DNA of 64,000 nt, taken from JBBQWR01 sp038210495 (lineage in GTDB: Bacteria > Planctomycetota > Planctomycetia > Pirellulales > DATAWG01). Both the position numbers and the translations under genes were made by a program. Location of the stretch: positions 1 to 64,000 of the forward strand of contig JBBQWR010000006.1 in assembly GCA_038210495.1 (NCBI GenBank), written 5' to 3'. The stretch's first letter is position 1. The number at the start of each line of letters is the position of its first letter. The notes beneath the pieces were generated by a model. The model was not told the origin of the DNA. It searched no databases and worked only from the letters and a program-made list of their open reading frames with translations. Of the stretch, positions 27,301 to 35,900 are shown piece by piece.

Positions 27301-30300
27301 TGGGGGAATTCAACGGCGACAACCGCCTCGATCTAGCCGTGGTAAATGCCGGTAGCAACAACATTTCGATCCTCTTGAATCAGGCGAGCGGCGGTTTCAG
27401 CTCGCAGTTGCAATTCAGCACGGGAACCGAGCCGCGATCGATCGTCGCCGGAGACTTTAACGGCGACCACCGGCTCGATTTGGCCACCCCCAACGCGGGA
27501 GACAACACGGTCAGCGTGCTGCTGGCAACCGGCGCCGGAACCTTCTCGGCGCCGGTCGACTTCAGTGTCGGACAATCGCCGACCGCATTGGTCGTCATCG
27601 ATTCGAACCACGATGGGCGTTTGGATTTAGCGACGTCCAATGGCGGCGACCGCAGTATCTCGACGCTCTTGGGTCAGGGGGACGGCACGTTTCTGACGCC
27701 CGATCAATTCGCCGCCGGCGGTCAAGATTCGACGCCAACGTTGGCCGATGTGACAGGCGACGGAATCGCCGATTCGATCGTCCTCGATCGCGCGGGGAAA
27801 ATTCTCGTGCGTCCGGGCCGGGCAGCACAACCGGGAGCTTATGACGCCGCCCGAATCGCGAATCCTGTCGACCCGGCCCGCGCCTTCACGGTTGTCGACG
27901 GTCCGAGCGGCAAGCGAATTGCCGCCGTGGATCTCGCGGACAATTTTGTATCCATCTATTCGGTCGGACCGACAGGAATCGCCACGCTGGCGAGCCAAGT
28001 CGCCGTCGGTGTCCAACCGGCTCGAATTGTCTCGGCCGATTTGAATGGCGACGGTCGAGGCGATCTGGTTGTCGCCAATGCGGGCGACGCCACGGTTTCG
28101 ATACTACTTGCCACGCCGAACGGTTTGTTCGCAGCGCAATCGGCGCTGGACGCGACCAGCCACCCGGCCGAACTCGCGCTCGTCGATCTCACCGGCAGCG
28201 GGCATCGGGATATCCTATTAACCGATCCGGTGGCTGGCACGGTAACGGTCTTGATGCACGGCCCCGGTGCCTCGTTCACTGGCGCCATCCACTATCGCGC
28301 CTCGACGGGTCCCGCCGGCTTTAGCTTGGATGCAAACGGCAATCCTTTGCTCGATAGCCGCGACGGCGTGGGAGCTTTCGCCTGGGCCGATTTCAACGGC
28401 GATGGCGCGCTCGATCTGGTCGTCGGCAATCCGGGCGATGCCAGCGTGTCGTTGCTCGCCGGCGACGGCGCGGGCGGATTTCTCGCTCCCCGCAAGATTT
28501 TGTCCGGCATTCGCGCGGCGGACATTCAAGCCGGTCACATTTTCCCCGGCGGCAAATGGGACCTGGCGATCCTCGACCGAACCACGCACTCGATCGATGT
28601 GCTTCGCGGCGATGGCGCCGGGAACTTTTCGATCGGCGGAACTTATGACGCAGGGAATTTTCCCAATGGTTTGCTCGTCGGCGACTTTAATCGCGACGGG
28701 CGCGGCGATCTGGTTGTCGGCAACGAGTTCGGCGATGTCATGGCGCTGACCGGAGTCGCGACCGGCGCCTTCGATCCGTTTACGCGAGTCGGCCAGCGCG
28801 TGGCGATCGCCGTCGGCAGCCTGAGCGCCAACGGCCAGCAAAGTTGGCTCGTAACCGATCAAACCCGAGATCGAATCGTGCTACAGGTCGGCGGAAGCAC
28901 GCCGGGCTTCTTACAAGATCGATCGGCCGGCATCGTCGCGCCGGGCGCGGCGAAGCTGACCGATCTGAATGGCGACGGCATTGACGATTTGATCGTCGCC
29001 AACAGCGGTGGCAACGATGTACTCGTGTACTTGGGCCTGGGCGGCGGAAAGTTCGCCGCGCCGAAAGCGTTTTACTCCGGCGTCAATCCGGTCGATGTGC
29101 AGGTCGCCGACGTCAACGGCGACGGCCGCCCCGATGTGGTTGTGACCAATCAAGGCTCGAACGACGTCTCAGTCTTCTTCTACGATTCAACGTCGCTGTT
29201 GCGGCCGGGGCCGCGGTTGAATGTCGGCTTGGCGCCGGTCCAAACGCAAATCGGCGACTTTCAAGGGACCGGTCACCAGCAATTGCTCGTGACGAATTCC
29301 GGCTCGAACAGCGTTTCGTTGCTGCCTGCCCTGGGGGGCGGATTCTTCAACGACGTTTCGCCGCTGACTTTCAACACGGGCTCATCGCCGCAGGCCGCCC
29401 TCGTCGGACATTTTTTCGGCGGCGCCGGGTTGGACCTCGTCACGCTCAACTATCAGTCCAATACGCTGACCGTGTATGCCGACATGAACGGCAGTCGCCG
29501 GCAGGATATCAGTTCCGGCGGAACGGGGCCGCTCAGCGGCGTGGTGGGCGATTTCTTGCAATCCGGCGGCACGGAACTGGTAATCGGCAACAATGGCAAT
29601 GGCGCGATCTCGGTATTTGTCGGTGGGCCGAACGGTCTGGTCGAGACCGATTCGTTTTTCGATGCGGGCGCCTTGCATCCGACCGCGCTCGCCCTGGCCG
29701 GCGGCGCCGAAGGACAGGATTTGCGATTGTTGGTCGCCGACGAAGGAGACGAAAGCGTTCGCGTGTTCAGCCGCGACGATGTCGCTCCATCGACGGCGCT
29801 CGTGGGCACGGAGTTTAGCGCGAGCGGCGGAGTATCGATTTTCGCGCTGCGGCTGGGCAGCAGCGTGCTCTTTGCCTCGCTGTTCTCGCTGATCGAGCAA
29901 TTTGGCGAAGCTAGCCCCACGGCGGACAAATCGGATGGCATGAACGCTGGCGGCGCCGGTCACGATCAAAGTTCGCTCTTGGCTTCGGTCGAACAAGTCT
30001 CGTCGTTCGTCGCCGGTGGAATTCACTGGCTGCAATCGGCCCTGCACGACGCGGCGAAATCGGTCGGGTTGCCGCATCTGCCCGAGGACTTGCTCGATAC
30101 CGTCGAGTCGGCTTTGCAGGTTGCGACCCCCGGTGTTCCCTGGCGGGTGCTGAACTCGCTGTTGGATGGTGTTCTCAAGAATGTCGATCAAGCTAAGCAA
30201 GGTCTGGGCAATCATCACGCCGTCGATCGCGTCCTCCAATCTATCGACTGGTTGTTCGGGGACAATGTGGGCGGCAGCGACGATCTGAATTCACAAACCG

Positions 30301-30695
30301 ACGCGAAGCCGCCAGAGGCGGATGACTCGGGCAATGAAGCGCCGGTAGCCCCGTCGGCCACTATTGCCATGTCTGTCGATGAACTGTGGGAAGACGTCGC
30401 GATGAACGGGGTGCTCGATAGTCGTCACGCAGTCGTCTACGATCGATCGACTCGAATTATCCCGACTTCCAACCGAGCCGATCGCTTTCCAACCGGTAAC
30501 ATAAACAATCGATTGAACGAAATCTCGCTCGCGGGCGAATTCTCGAGAGCAACCCGCTCGCCGTCGATCTCCCGGCAAGCCTCGGCGTCCGTCGCGCTCG
30601 CCGTTGTCTTACCCAGCGTATTCGCCGTGGCCGGTGGCGCCGGTTCGACATTCGATTCTCGTCGCTCGTCCAAGGTTCTACGCCGCCGTCGTTAA
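24339..30695 (+). CDS. giant FG-GAP (VCBS) beta-propeller surface protein
   Basis: A 2118-residue exported protein. The amino terminus carries YLECRRLLTGAD, the planctomycete-type export or anchoring motif. Three related domains resembling the bacterial pre-peptidase carboxy-terminal fold follow (about 33-150, 155-285, 290-405; each has a YYVGVS or YWLAVS strand). From about 415 to 1780 I count 27 FG-GAP units of about 50 residues, such as AIGDFNGDGRPDIAVAN, most with a DxNxDG calcium loop; this fits four seven-bladed propellers. The last 340 residues lack repeats and finish with a hydrophobic stretch and RRRR. The role is probably adhesion or ligand sensing at the surface. The kinase gene follows after 15 bases. 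Confidence 0.88.
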   Translation: MTRRRATARPTRQPTFEYLECRRLLTGADTLGSAIHTSLIRGTPSDFSGTLADPAAVDLYQLAMTVGEQLTAHADVSSIGSTLSSYLRVFSSVGTELAFGGSFGDADASYAALTSGTYYVGVSDSSNFSYDPNVSNSGMGSTSGPYHLQLLVTPPVSDANGDLAHASSVGFIRGAATSASGQIAYPRDADLFKLSLNKGDFADFGVSALAIGSPLESRVRLFDASGNQLDTASTTGGDPSLSYHATSTGIYYVGISGSGNTSYDPHSARSGIDSSIGSFNLQVTVNQSTPVTTEVEPNNLLDDANSIALGTSVSGQIGAVGDRDFYELTLPSGGRLTATATADGGGALAGRLSLYGADRRLLLSADALAHAAGATIEQHLPAGTYWLAVSSAAATGAAATGSYHLDMSFVASTQPFADLPIGFDAVSIAAGDFNGDGVQDLVTANLIGGDLSFMLGLGDGTFRPAQSISAGSGPIAVVVGHFNQDHFLDLAVANQSSGDVSILLGNGDGTFMPAVSYAVGGSPAAIVAGDFRNSGNFDLAVATADSGGGPGSVVILSGVGDGTFTVGSSIAVGVAPSAIVAGRFGTDAHFDLAVANRNADQSGATLGPGTVSILRGDGLGGFQGTAEYAVGDQPTSIAIGRVNADSSLDLAVANAGSDDVSLLLGAANGSFQAERRVDLRADGPVQNAGDFRSSVLLGDFNGDGSLDLALTNSLDSRVLLAMGDGHGGFGAAQSIAVTGTPEALVAANFRDTSRLDFATANGFSSTVSVRLNLGDGAFQTRQGPAVGDTPSALVAADFNHDGQSDLAVANAASGSLLLGQGNGQYQAQSIFTTGTPVAVASADFNGDGRPDLVTANSTGANISVQFGLGDGTFAPAVHYAVGSFPDAIAIGDFNGDGRPDIAVANFVSNTVSVLLNIGGGVFAAQQQFAVGQGPRGIAIGDFNADGRMDLAVANSTSNNVSLLLGAGNGTFGAQTTFAVGADPRGIAVGEFNGDNRLDLAVVNAGSNNISILLNQASGGFSSQLQFSTGTEPRSIVAGDFNGDHRLDLATPNAGDNTVSVLLATGAGTFSAPVDFSVGQSPTALVVIDSNHDGRLDLATSNGGDRSISTLLGQGDGTFLTPDQFAAGGQDSTPTLADVTGDGIADSIVLDRAGKILVRPGRAAQPGAYDAARIANPVDPARAFTVVDGPSGKRIAAVDLADNFVSIYSVGPTGIATLASQVAVGVQPARIVSADLNGDGRGDLVVANAGDATVSILLATPNGLFAAQSALDATSHPAELALVDLTGSGHRDILLTDPVAGTVTVLMHGPGASFTGAIHYRASTGPAGFSLDANGNPLLDSRDGVGAFAWADFNGDGALDLVVGNPGDASVSLLAGDGAGGFLAPRKILSGIRAADIQAGHIFPGGKWDLAILDRTTHSIDVLRGDGAGNFSIGGTYDAGNFPNGLLVGDFNRDGRGDLVVGNEFGDVMALTGVATGAFDPFTRVGQRVAIAVGSLSANGQQSWLVTDQTRDRIVLQVGGSTPGFLQDRSAGIVAPGAAKLTDLNGDGIDDLIVANSGGNDVLVYLGLGGGKFAAPKAFYSGVNPVDVQVADVNGDGRPDVVVTNQGSNDVSVFFYDSTSLLRPGPRLNVGLAPVQTQIGDFQGTGHQQLLVTNSGSNSVSLLPALGGGFFNDVSPLTFNTGSSPQAALVGHFFGGAGLDLVTLNYQSNTLTVYADMNGSRRQDISSGGTGPLSGVVGDFLQSGGTELVIGNNGNGAISVFVGGPNGLVETDSFFDAGALHPTALALAGGAEGQDLRLLVADEGDESVRVFSRDDVAPSTALVGTEFSASGGVSIFALRLGSSVLFASLFSLIEQFGEASPTADKSDGMNAGGAGHDQSSLLASVEQVSSFVAGGIHWLQSALHDAAKSVGLPHLPEDLLDTVESALQVATPGVPWRVLNSLLDGVLKNVDQAKQGLGNHHAVDRVLQSIDWLFGDNVGGSDDLNSQTDAKPPEADDSGNEAPVAPSATIAMSVDELWEDVAMNGVLDSRHAVVYDRSTRIIPTSNRADRFPTGNINNRLNEISLAGEFSRATRSPSISRQASASVALAVVLPSVFAVAGGAGSTFDSRRSSKVLRRRR

Positions 30696-30710
30696 CGAGA
30701 GGAGCTTGCC

Positions 30711-32864
30711 ATGCCGGACGCCGTCAAGGAATATCTGTCGCCCGAGTGGTCGGCTGTAGCCCAGTGCGTCGATTCCTACGAGGGAAACTGCGGATCGGAG
30801 TTTCCCGATTTGCGAAGTTTCGTCTCGCGATTGTCGCCCGCCGAACGGCCCATCGCGCTGGCCGAGCTGGTGAAGATCGAACTCGAGCGCCGCTGGCAAA
30901 CGGGCGAGAAAAAACTTGTCGAGGAGTATCTACGCGATTATCCCGAACTCGGGGATCCCCGAGTGTCCCTTCCGGATTTGGTGGCCCAAGAATCCATCGT
31001 CCGGCAAAAGCATGGCCAGCCGCTTACGCCGGAAGAGTCGCGGCGCCGTTTTCCGAATTTGTCCGACGGTGGCTCGCCGCGCCAGGTCGATATCACGGGC
31101 ACCGTCGCTCTGAGCGATCCCAATGTCGAGACGCGGACGTCCGAAAGCCAGCCATCTCCACGAGACGCCAGCGGCACGATGCCCTTCGACTCGCGAGAAT
31201 CGGCCGCGGCGCAGTCCGGCATTTCCACCGCGCGCCAAACGGCCACGGGTCCGTCGACCGGGCCGAGCGAAAAGCGGCAGGCCGCGCCCGTTCCCAGACA
31301 GGCTCCGGCGCCGTTCACCGGGACGATCGGACGATACACGATTTGCGATGAACTGGGCGCCGGCACGTTCGGCGTCGTCTACCGGTGCGTCGACTCCGAA
31401 CTCAAACGAGACGTCGCCGTCAAGCTGCCCCATCGCGGCGGCGCGAGCGCGGCCGATCGGGCGAAGGAGTTTCTGCACGAAGCTCGCAGCGCCGCCCGGC
31501 TGCGTCATCCCGGTATCGTCACCGTACTCGACACGGGCGAGACCAACGACGGTCGCGTTTATATTGTCTATGAATTCATTCGCGGCGACACGCTGCAAAA
31601 GCGGCTTGATCGGGGCGAGTACACGCTGCCGCAGGTTGTGGAATGGGTTGCCGGCTCGGCCGAAGCACTGCACCACGCGCACAAAAACGGCATCGTCCAT
31701 CGCGACATCAAACCGGCCAACATCTTGCTCGATGAAGAAGAGTGTCCGCACATCGCCGACTTTGGACTGGCGAAGATGGACGATCACTTTTTCAAGGACG
31801 ACACGGGCCGCGTGTTGGGCACCGTGGCCTATATGAGCCCCGAGCAGGCCGCCGGTCAATCGCACTGGGCGACGCCTCACACCGACATTTATTCGCTTGG
31901 CGTGATGCTCTATCAAATGCTCACCAAGCGACTGCCGTTCAACGCCGGCTCGATGACCGAGGTCCTCGAACAAGTGCGTCTTCGCGTGCCCCCTCCGCCA
32001 CGAACGATCGATGACAAAATTCCGCGCGACGTGGAAGCCGTCTGCCTGAAGGCGATGGCCAAGAACCCAGCCGATCGCTATTCGACCGCGGCGGACATGG
32101 CCGCCGATTTGCGAGCGTCGCTCGGGGGCACTCCGCCTCCGCGACGCGCGAGCTGGCTGACAATCGGCGCCGGTGGGGCCGCGGTCGCCGCCGTGGCGGC
32201 GCTATTGATAGTCGCCTTCAATCGCAATCAAGATCCGACGTCTCAAGGCATTTCGGGAATCACCGCTCGCCAAAACGGCACGCAACAAGGCTTTCCGACC
32301 GATTCGGGCAAAGACTTCGCGTTCGAGCCGGGAACGCCCCAGTTGGTGATCTCCTATCAGTCGCCCCGGGAAAAAGGGGTCTCGCACGAATGGCGTCCCC
32401 TGGATGCGGCGCCGCTGGTGGTCCATGAGGGAGATCAACTGCAATTCCACGTCAAGTTAGGCACGCCGCGGTATGTGTATCTGCTGTGGTACGACATTGC
32501 AGGCAAGCCGACGCTGCTTTGGCCCAAGGATCCTTCGCGCCAGCAGGCTGCGACTCAGGTCGATTCGCCCGGCCCGGAGGATCAATGGCACGTACTCGAC
32601 AGCCAGCGCGGGGCGGAATGTTTTTTGGTCGCGGTCCGAGACCAGCCGCTGGACGCCGCGGCGCTGGAGCGCTTCGAGCAGCAAGCGGCTTACGATCAGG
32701 GAGACATCCGGCTCGACAACACGTTTAGTCTGGGCTCGAAGGAGCTAAGCCGCGGACTCGCGGGAATCGTCAAGTCGCGCAAGAATCCTTTCGCGCCGCA
32801 ATTCGAGAAGACGTTGGGCGAGACATTCGCCTCGTACCAGGGCGCTGTCATTCCGCATCGTTAG
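30711..32864 (+). CDS. membrane Ser/Thr protein kinase with carboxy-terminal DUF4384-like domain
   Basis: A 717-residue eukaryotic-like (Hanks-type) kinase. The first 125 residues are the planctomycete extension (LAELVKIELERRWQTGEK, EEYLRDYPEL). A Pro/Ser-rich linker leads to the kinase domain (about 208-470): glycine loop GAGTFG, Lys238 in VAVKLP, catalytic HRD (330-332) in HRDIKPAN, DFG (350-352) and GTVAYMSPEQA. All catalytic residues are present. One membrane helix (about 482-503) leads to an outside domain with LQFHVKLGTPRYVYLLWYD and LLWP, resembling DUF4384. GAGGAG lies seven bases before the ATG. It is linked in operon fashion to the FG-GAP protein before it and the CHAT protein after it. 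Confidence 0.92.
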   Translation: MPDAVKEYLSPEWSAVAQCVDSYEGNCGSEFPDLRSFVSRLSPAERPIALAELVKIELERRWQTGEKKLVEEYLRDYPELGDPRVSLPDLVAQESIVRQKHGQPLTPEESRRRFPNLSDGGSPRQVDITGTVALSDPNVETRTSESQPSPRDASGTMPFDSRESAAAQSGISTARQTATGPSTGPSEKRQAAPVPRQAPAPFTGTIGRYTICDELGAGTFGVVYRCVDSELKRDVAVKLPHRGGASAADRAKEFLHEARSAARLRHPGIVTVLDTGETNDGRVYIVYEFIRGDTLQKRLDRGEYTLPQVVEWVAGSAEALHHAHKNGIVHRDIKPANILLDEEECPHIADFGLAKMDDHFFKDDTGRVLGTVAYMSPEQAAGQSHWATPHTDIYSLGVMLYQMLTKRLPFNAGSMTEVLEQVRLRVPPPPRTIDDKIPRDVEAVCLKAMAKNPADRYSTAADMAADLRASLGGTPPPRRASWLTIGAGGAAVAAVAALLIVAFNRNQDPTSQGISGITARQNGTQQGFPTDSGKDFAFEPGTPQLVISYQSPREKGVSHEWRPLDAAPLVVHEGDQLQFHVKLGTPRYVYLLWYDIAGKPTLLWPKDPSRQQAATQVDSPGPEDQWHVLDSQRGAECFLVAVRDQPLDAAALERFEQQAAYDQGDIRLDNTFSLGSKELSRGLAGIVKSRKNPFAPQFEKTLGETFASYQGAVIPHR

Positions 32865-32904
32865 GGCGGGCGAATCGTGACGAGTGGCGGGTGGCGAGTG
32901 AAAA

Positions 32905-32930
32905 AATAGCCGCGGCATTTATGCCGCGTT
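32905..32930 (+). repeat. dispersed palindromic repeat, family 1, variant core
   Basis: The core CGCGGCAT-TT-ATGCCGCG is a perfect 8-bp palindrome that differs from the other copies yet keeps pairing. It lies in the 76-base gap between the kinase and CHAT genes. Confidence 0.7.
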
Positions 32931-32940
32931 GGGGCGGCGG

Positions 32941-35900
32941 ATGTCGTCTGGCAGCACACGCATGGCGAGTCGATTCATCAACGTCGGAAAGCCCACAATC
33001 GCTTGGCGGCTTGGCGCCGCGATAAGCGCCGCCCTGCTCGGCCTAAGCGCGGCCGCATGGAGCGCCGAGCCGCCGCTCCCCGCTGTCGATCAGGCCACTC
33101 TGCTCCGGGCCAGCGCGCTATTCAACGCCGGCCGGCTCGTGGAAGCCGAAGTTATTTTCAAGGCGGCCGTGGCATCGATGGATTCCGGCGCGATGCCAGC
33201 CGGCGACCTCGGCCGGTGCGTCGGGCCGCTTGTTTCGATCTATCGGACTTGGGGTCGGCAAGAGGACGCGCTGCGGATGGCCGAGCGGCAACGCGAGTTT
33301 CTCGAAAAGGCCGCGATGAACGTGACGATTCGAGATCAACTGCTCGATGAGAATGCGATTCAGCGAGTCGATATCTTGGCCGCGCTCGAGCGCTACGACC
33401 AAGCCGAGACGTTGCTGAAGCGATTGCTCGATGCCGATCAGAAACAACCTGGGGAAATCGTTCGCGGTTTGAACCTACTGGTGAAATCCGCCCGGCTCGC
33501 CGAACTCAAGGGAGACGCCAAAATAGTTCGCCCACGGTGGCAGCGGGTGATCGAGCAAGGCGGCCAGATCATGGCTGATATGGGTCGCCGTGAAATTCCT
33601 CGCGTCAAATTGCCGGAGATCGTGGCGATCGTGGCGGCGGCGAACGTGGCCATTGAGAATTTCGCCGCCGCGATCGAGGCCGAGCAACTGCTGCTGGCCA
33701 ACCAAACGGCGGCACAAGACCGAGCCGCCGCCCTAAACACGCGGGCTGCCATTGCCATCCTACAGGCACAGAATCACGAGTATGCGACAGCGCAAGCCAG
33801 TTTGATCGCATTGCTAGCCGATGTGAGGAAAAAATCGTCGAACTCGCCGGAGGAAGCCGACCTGCTCGGGCGCCTAGGCGGGGTTTTCGAGGCCGAAGGC
33901 TTGGCGACCGAGGCCAAGCGGCAGTGGCGCCTCGCGGCCGGCATCTACGCAGGCCTGCTTGTCAAAGCCGATCGAGAGCAGTCGCCGGCGCCCGTTGTCA
34001 TGAATTTGCTGGCTCAACTGCAAATGGCTCAGCAACAATCCGGTGACTACCGAGCCGCCATCGACACGGACCGTCGGCTGCTGAAACTGCGGGAAGATCG
34101 CCTCGGTAAAAATCATCCGCTGGCCGTCGCGGTTCGCTCGGATCTGGGCGCGCTATTGGGAGCCAGCGAAAACTACGAATCGGCCCAGCCGCTACTGGCG
34201 GAGGTACTTGCCTACTGGCGCCACCACGCGCCCGCCGCGCCGACGCAACTCGCCCGAGCGGCCAACGATCTGGGAGTCGTCGAGCGGGCCATCGGATCGT
34301 TCGTCTCGGCACAATCGCTGTTTGACGAGGCGCTGGCGATTCGCGAGCGATTGCTGCGGTCCGACGATTTGCGATTGGCTTATTCGCTCAACAATGCGGC
34401 GAGCGTGCGCTTGGCCCGCGGAGAGTATTCCGCGGCCGTGGCTCTGTTCGATCGCGCGATCGGCATTTATCGCGGACGCGGCCGCATCGCCGAAGATTCG
34501 CTGAGCGGCGCGCTATTGAATGTCGCGATGGCTTATAAGAGCCAGGGCCAATACGCCAAGGCGGGCCAGTATTGCCGCGAAGCCCTGAAAGCCTATGAGC
34601 ACGTGTTCGGCGCCGACGCGCCCGGCGCCGTCGCGTATTACAGCGCCCTCACAACATTGGCCATCGCCGACGACCGGCTCGACGAGGCAGGCCAATTTAA
34701 TCTGCACGCTTGGTCGCTCTGCACTCAGCATCATCTCGATCGCGATTTGGTTGCCGCCACGGTGCTGCATCATCGGGCGACCATCGCTTATCGTCGCGGG
34801 AATCTCGACTCGGCCTTCGACGACTGGAAAGCGGCGCTCGAAATCCAGACCGCGGCCGGGCAGACGGCGGGAATCGCCCGGACGCTGAACTATTTGGCCA
34901 AGACCGAATCGCTGCGCGGTCATGCCGAGTCGGCTGAGAAGATTTATCGTCAGGCGCTCGAGCGGCAACGCGGCATTGAGGCCTATCCGGCGATGCATTA
35001 CTTGACGTACTGCAATCTGGCCGAAATTTTGCATGCCGAAGGCAAGTCCGCCGAAGCGAGCGAGATGTTGCAACTGGCCGTCAAGCTGGTCGAAGCGCCC
35101 CGGGCCGGCACGATCGGCGCCGAAGAAGAGCGGGCCGAATATTTCTCGCAGTTCGCCTCGGCCTTCGACCTGCTGGTGACGTGGAGTTTGCAGGAAGGCC
35201 AGACGGACCGCGCCTTCGAAGTCGCCGAGCGCGGCCGAAGTCGCACGTTTTTGGATCAACTCAGTTTGGCGGGCGTCGATCTTCGCGAGACCCTGACCGG
35301 CGACGCAGGCAAGGCGCTGTTGGAACGCGAACGGACGACCCGCGAGCGGTTGGGCACGCTTCGCGGCCGGATGCAAGCCGCCGCGTCGCAATCGGGGACC
35401 GATCTTGACCGATTGACCAAGGAATTCGCCGCCGCTCAAGACCAGTTCGCCGCGGTCTGGGGCGAAATTCGCAACGCCAGTCCGTTTTATCGCGAACGAC
35501 TGTCGCGCGACGCCGCGATCGGATCGCTCGCGGCAGCCCGGCAATCGATGCAGCGCAGCGACGGGATGCTGTTGTTCTATTATCTAGGCGCCAAGCAAAG
35601 TTACCTGCTGCTGGTCGGCGACGAGAAAACGCCCGTCGAGATCGTGCCGCTGGAGATTCCACTCGTGCTGGCCGATAGCCTGCGAATTCGCGCCGGTCAT
35701 CTCACGCGCGACGCCGCCGTTTCGCTCGTCAGCCAATATCTGGCCGATCTGCGCGATCGCGCCGGCGGTCGGGGATTGAGCGGTATCGTGACGTCGCCGA
35801 AGGGAATCATCGCTTCCGAGCAAGGAACGCAACTGGCCGAAGTGCTTGTCCCTCGGGCCGTCCGTAAACGAATTCAAGATCGACGGCCCCGGCAGATCAC

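Noticed and set aside
25600..29800. Regular DNA repetition that could suggest a repeat array or CRISPR
   Set aside because: The period is that of FG-GAP protein repeats and the reading frame is kept throughout. There are no identical short repeats with unique spacers.
34513..35544. A 343-codon minus-strand ORF
   Set aside because: It is antisense to the TPR-CHAT gene; there is no start signal or domain.
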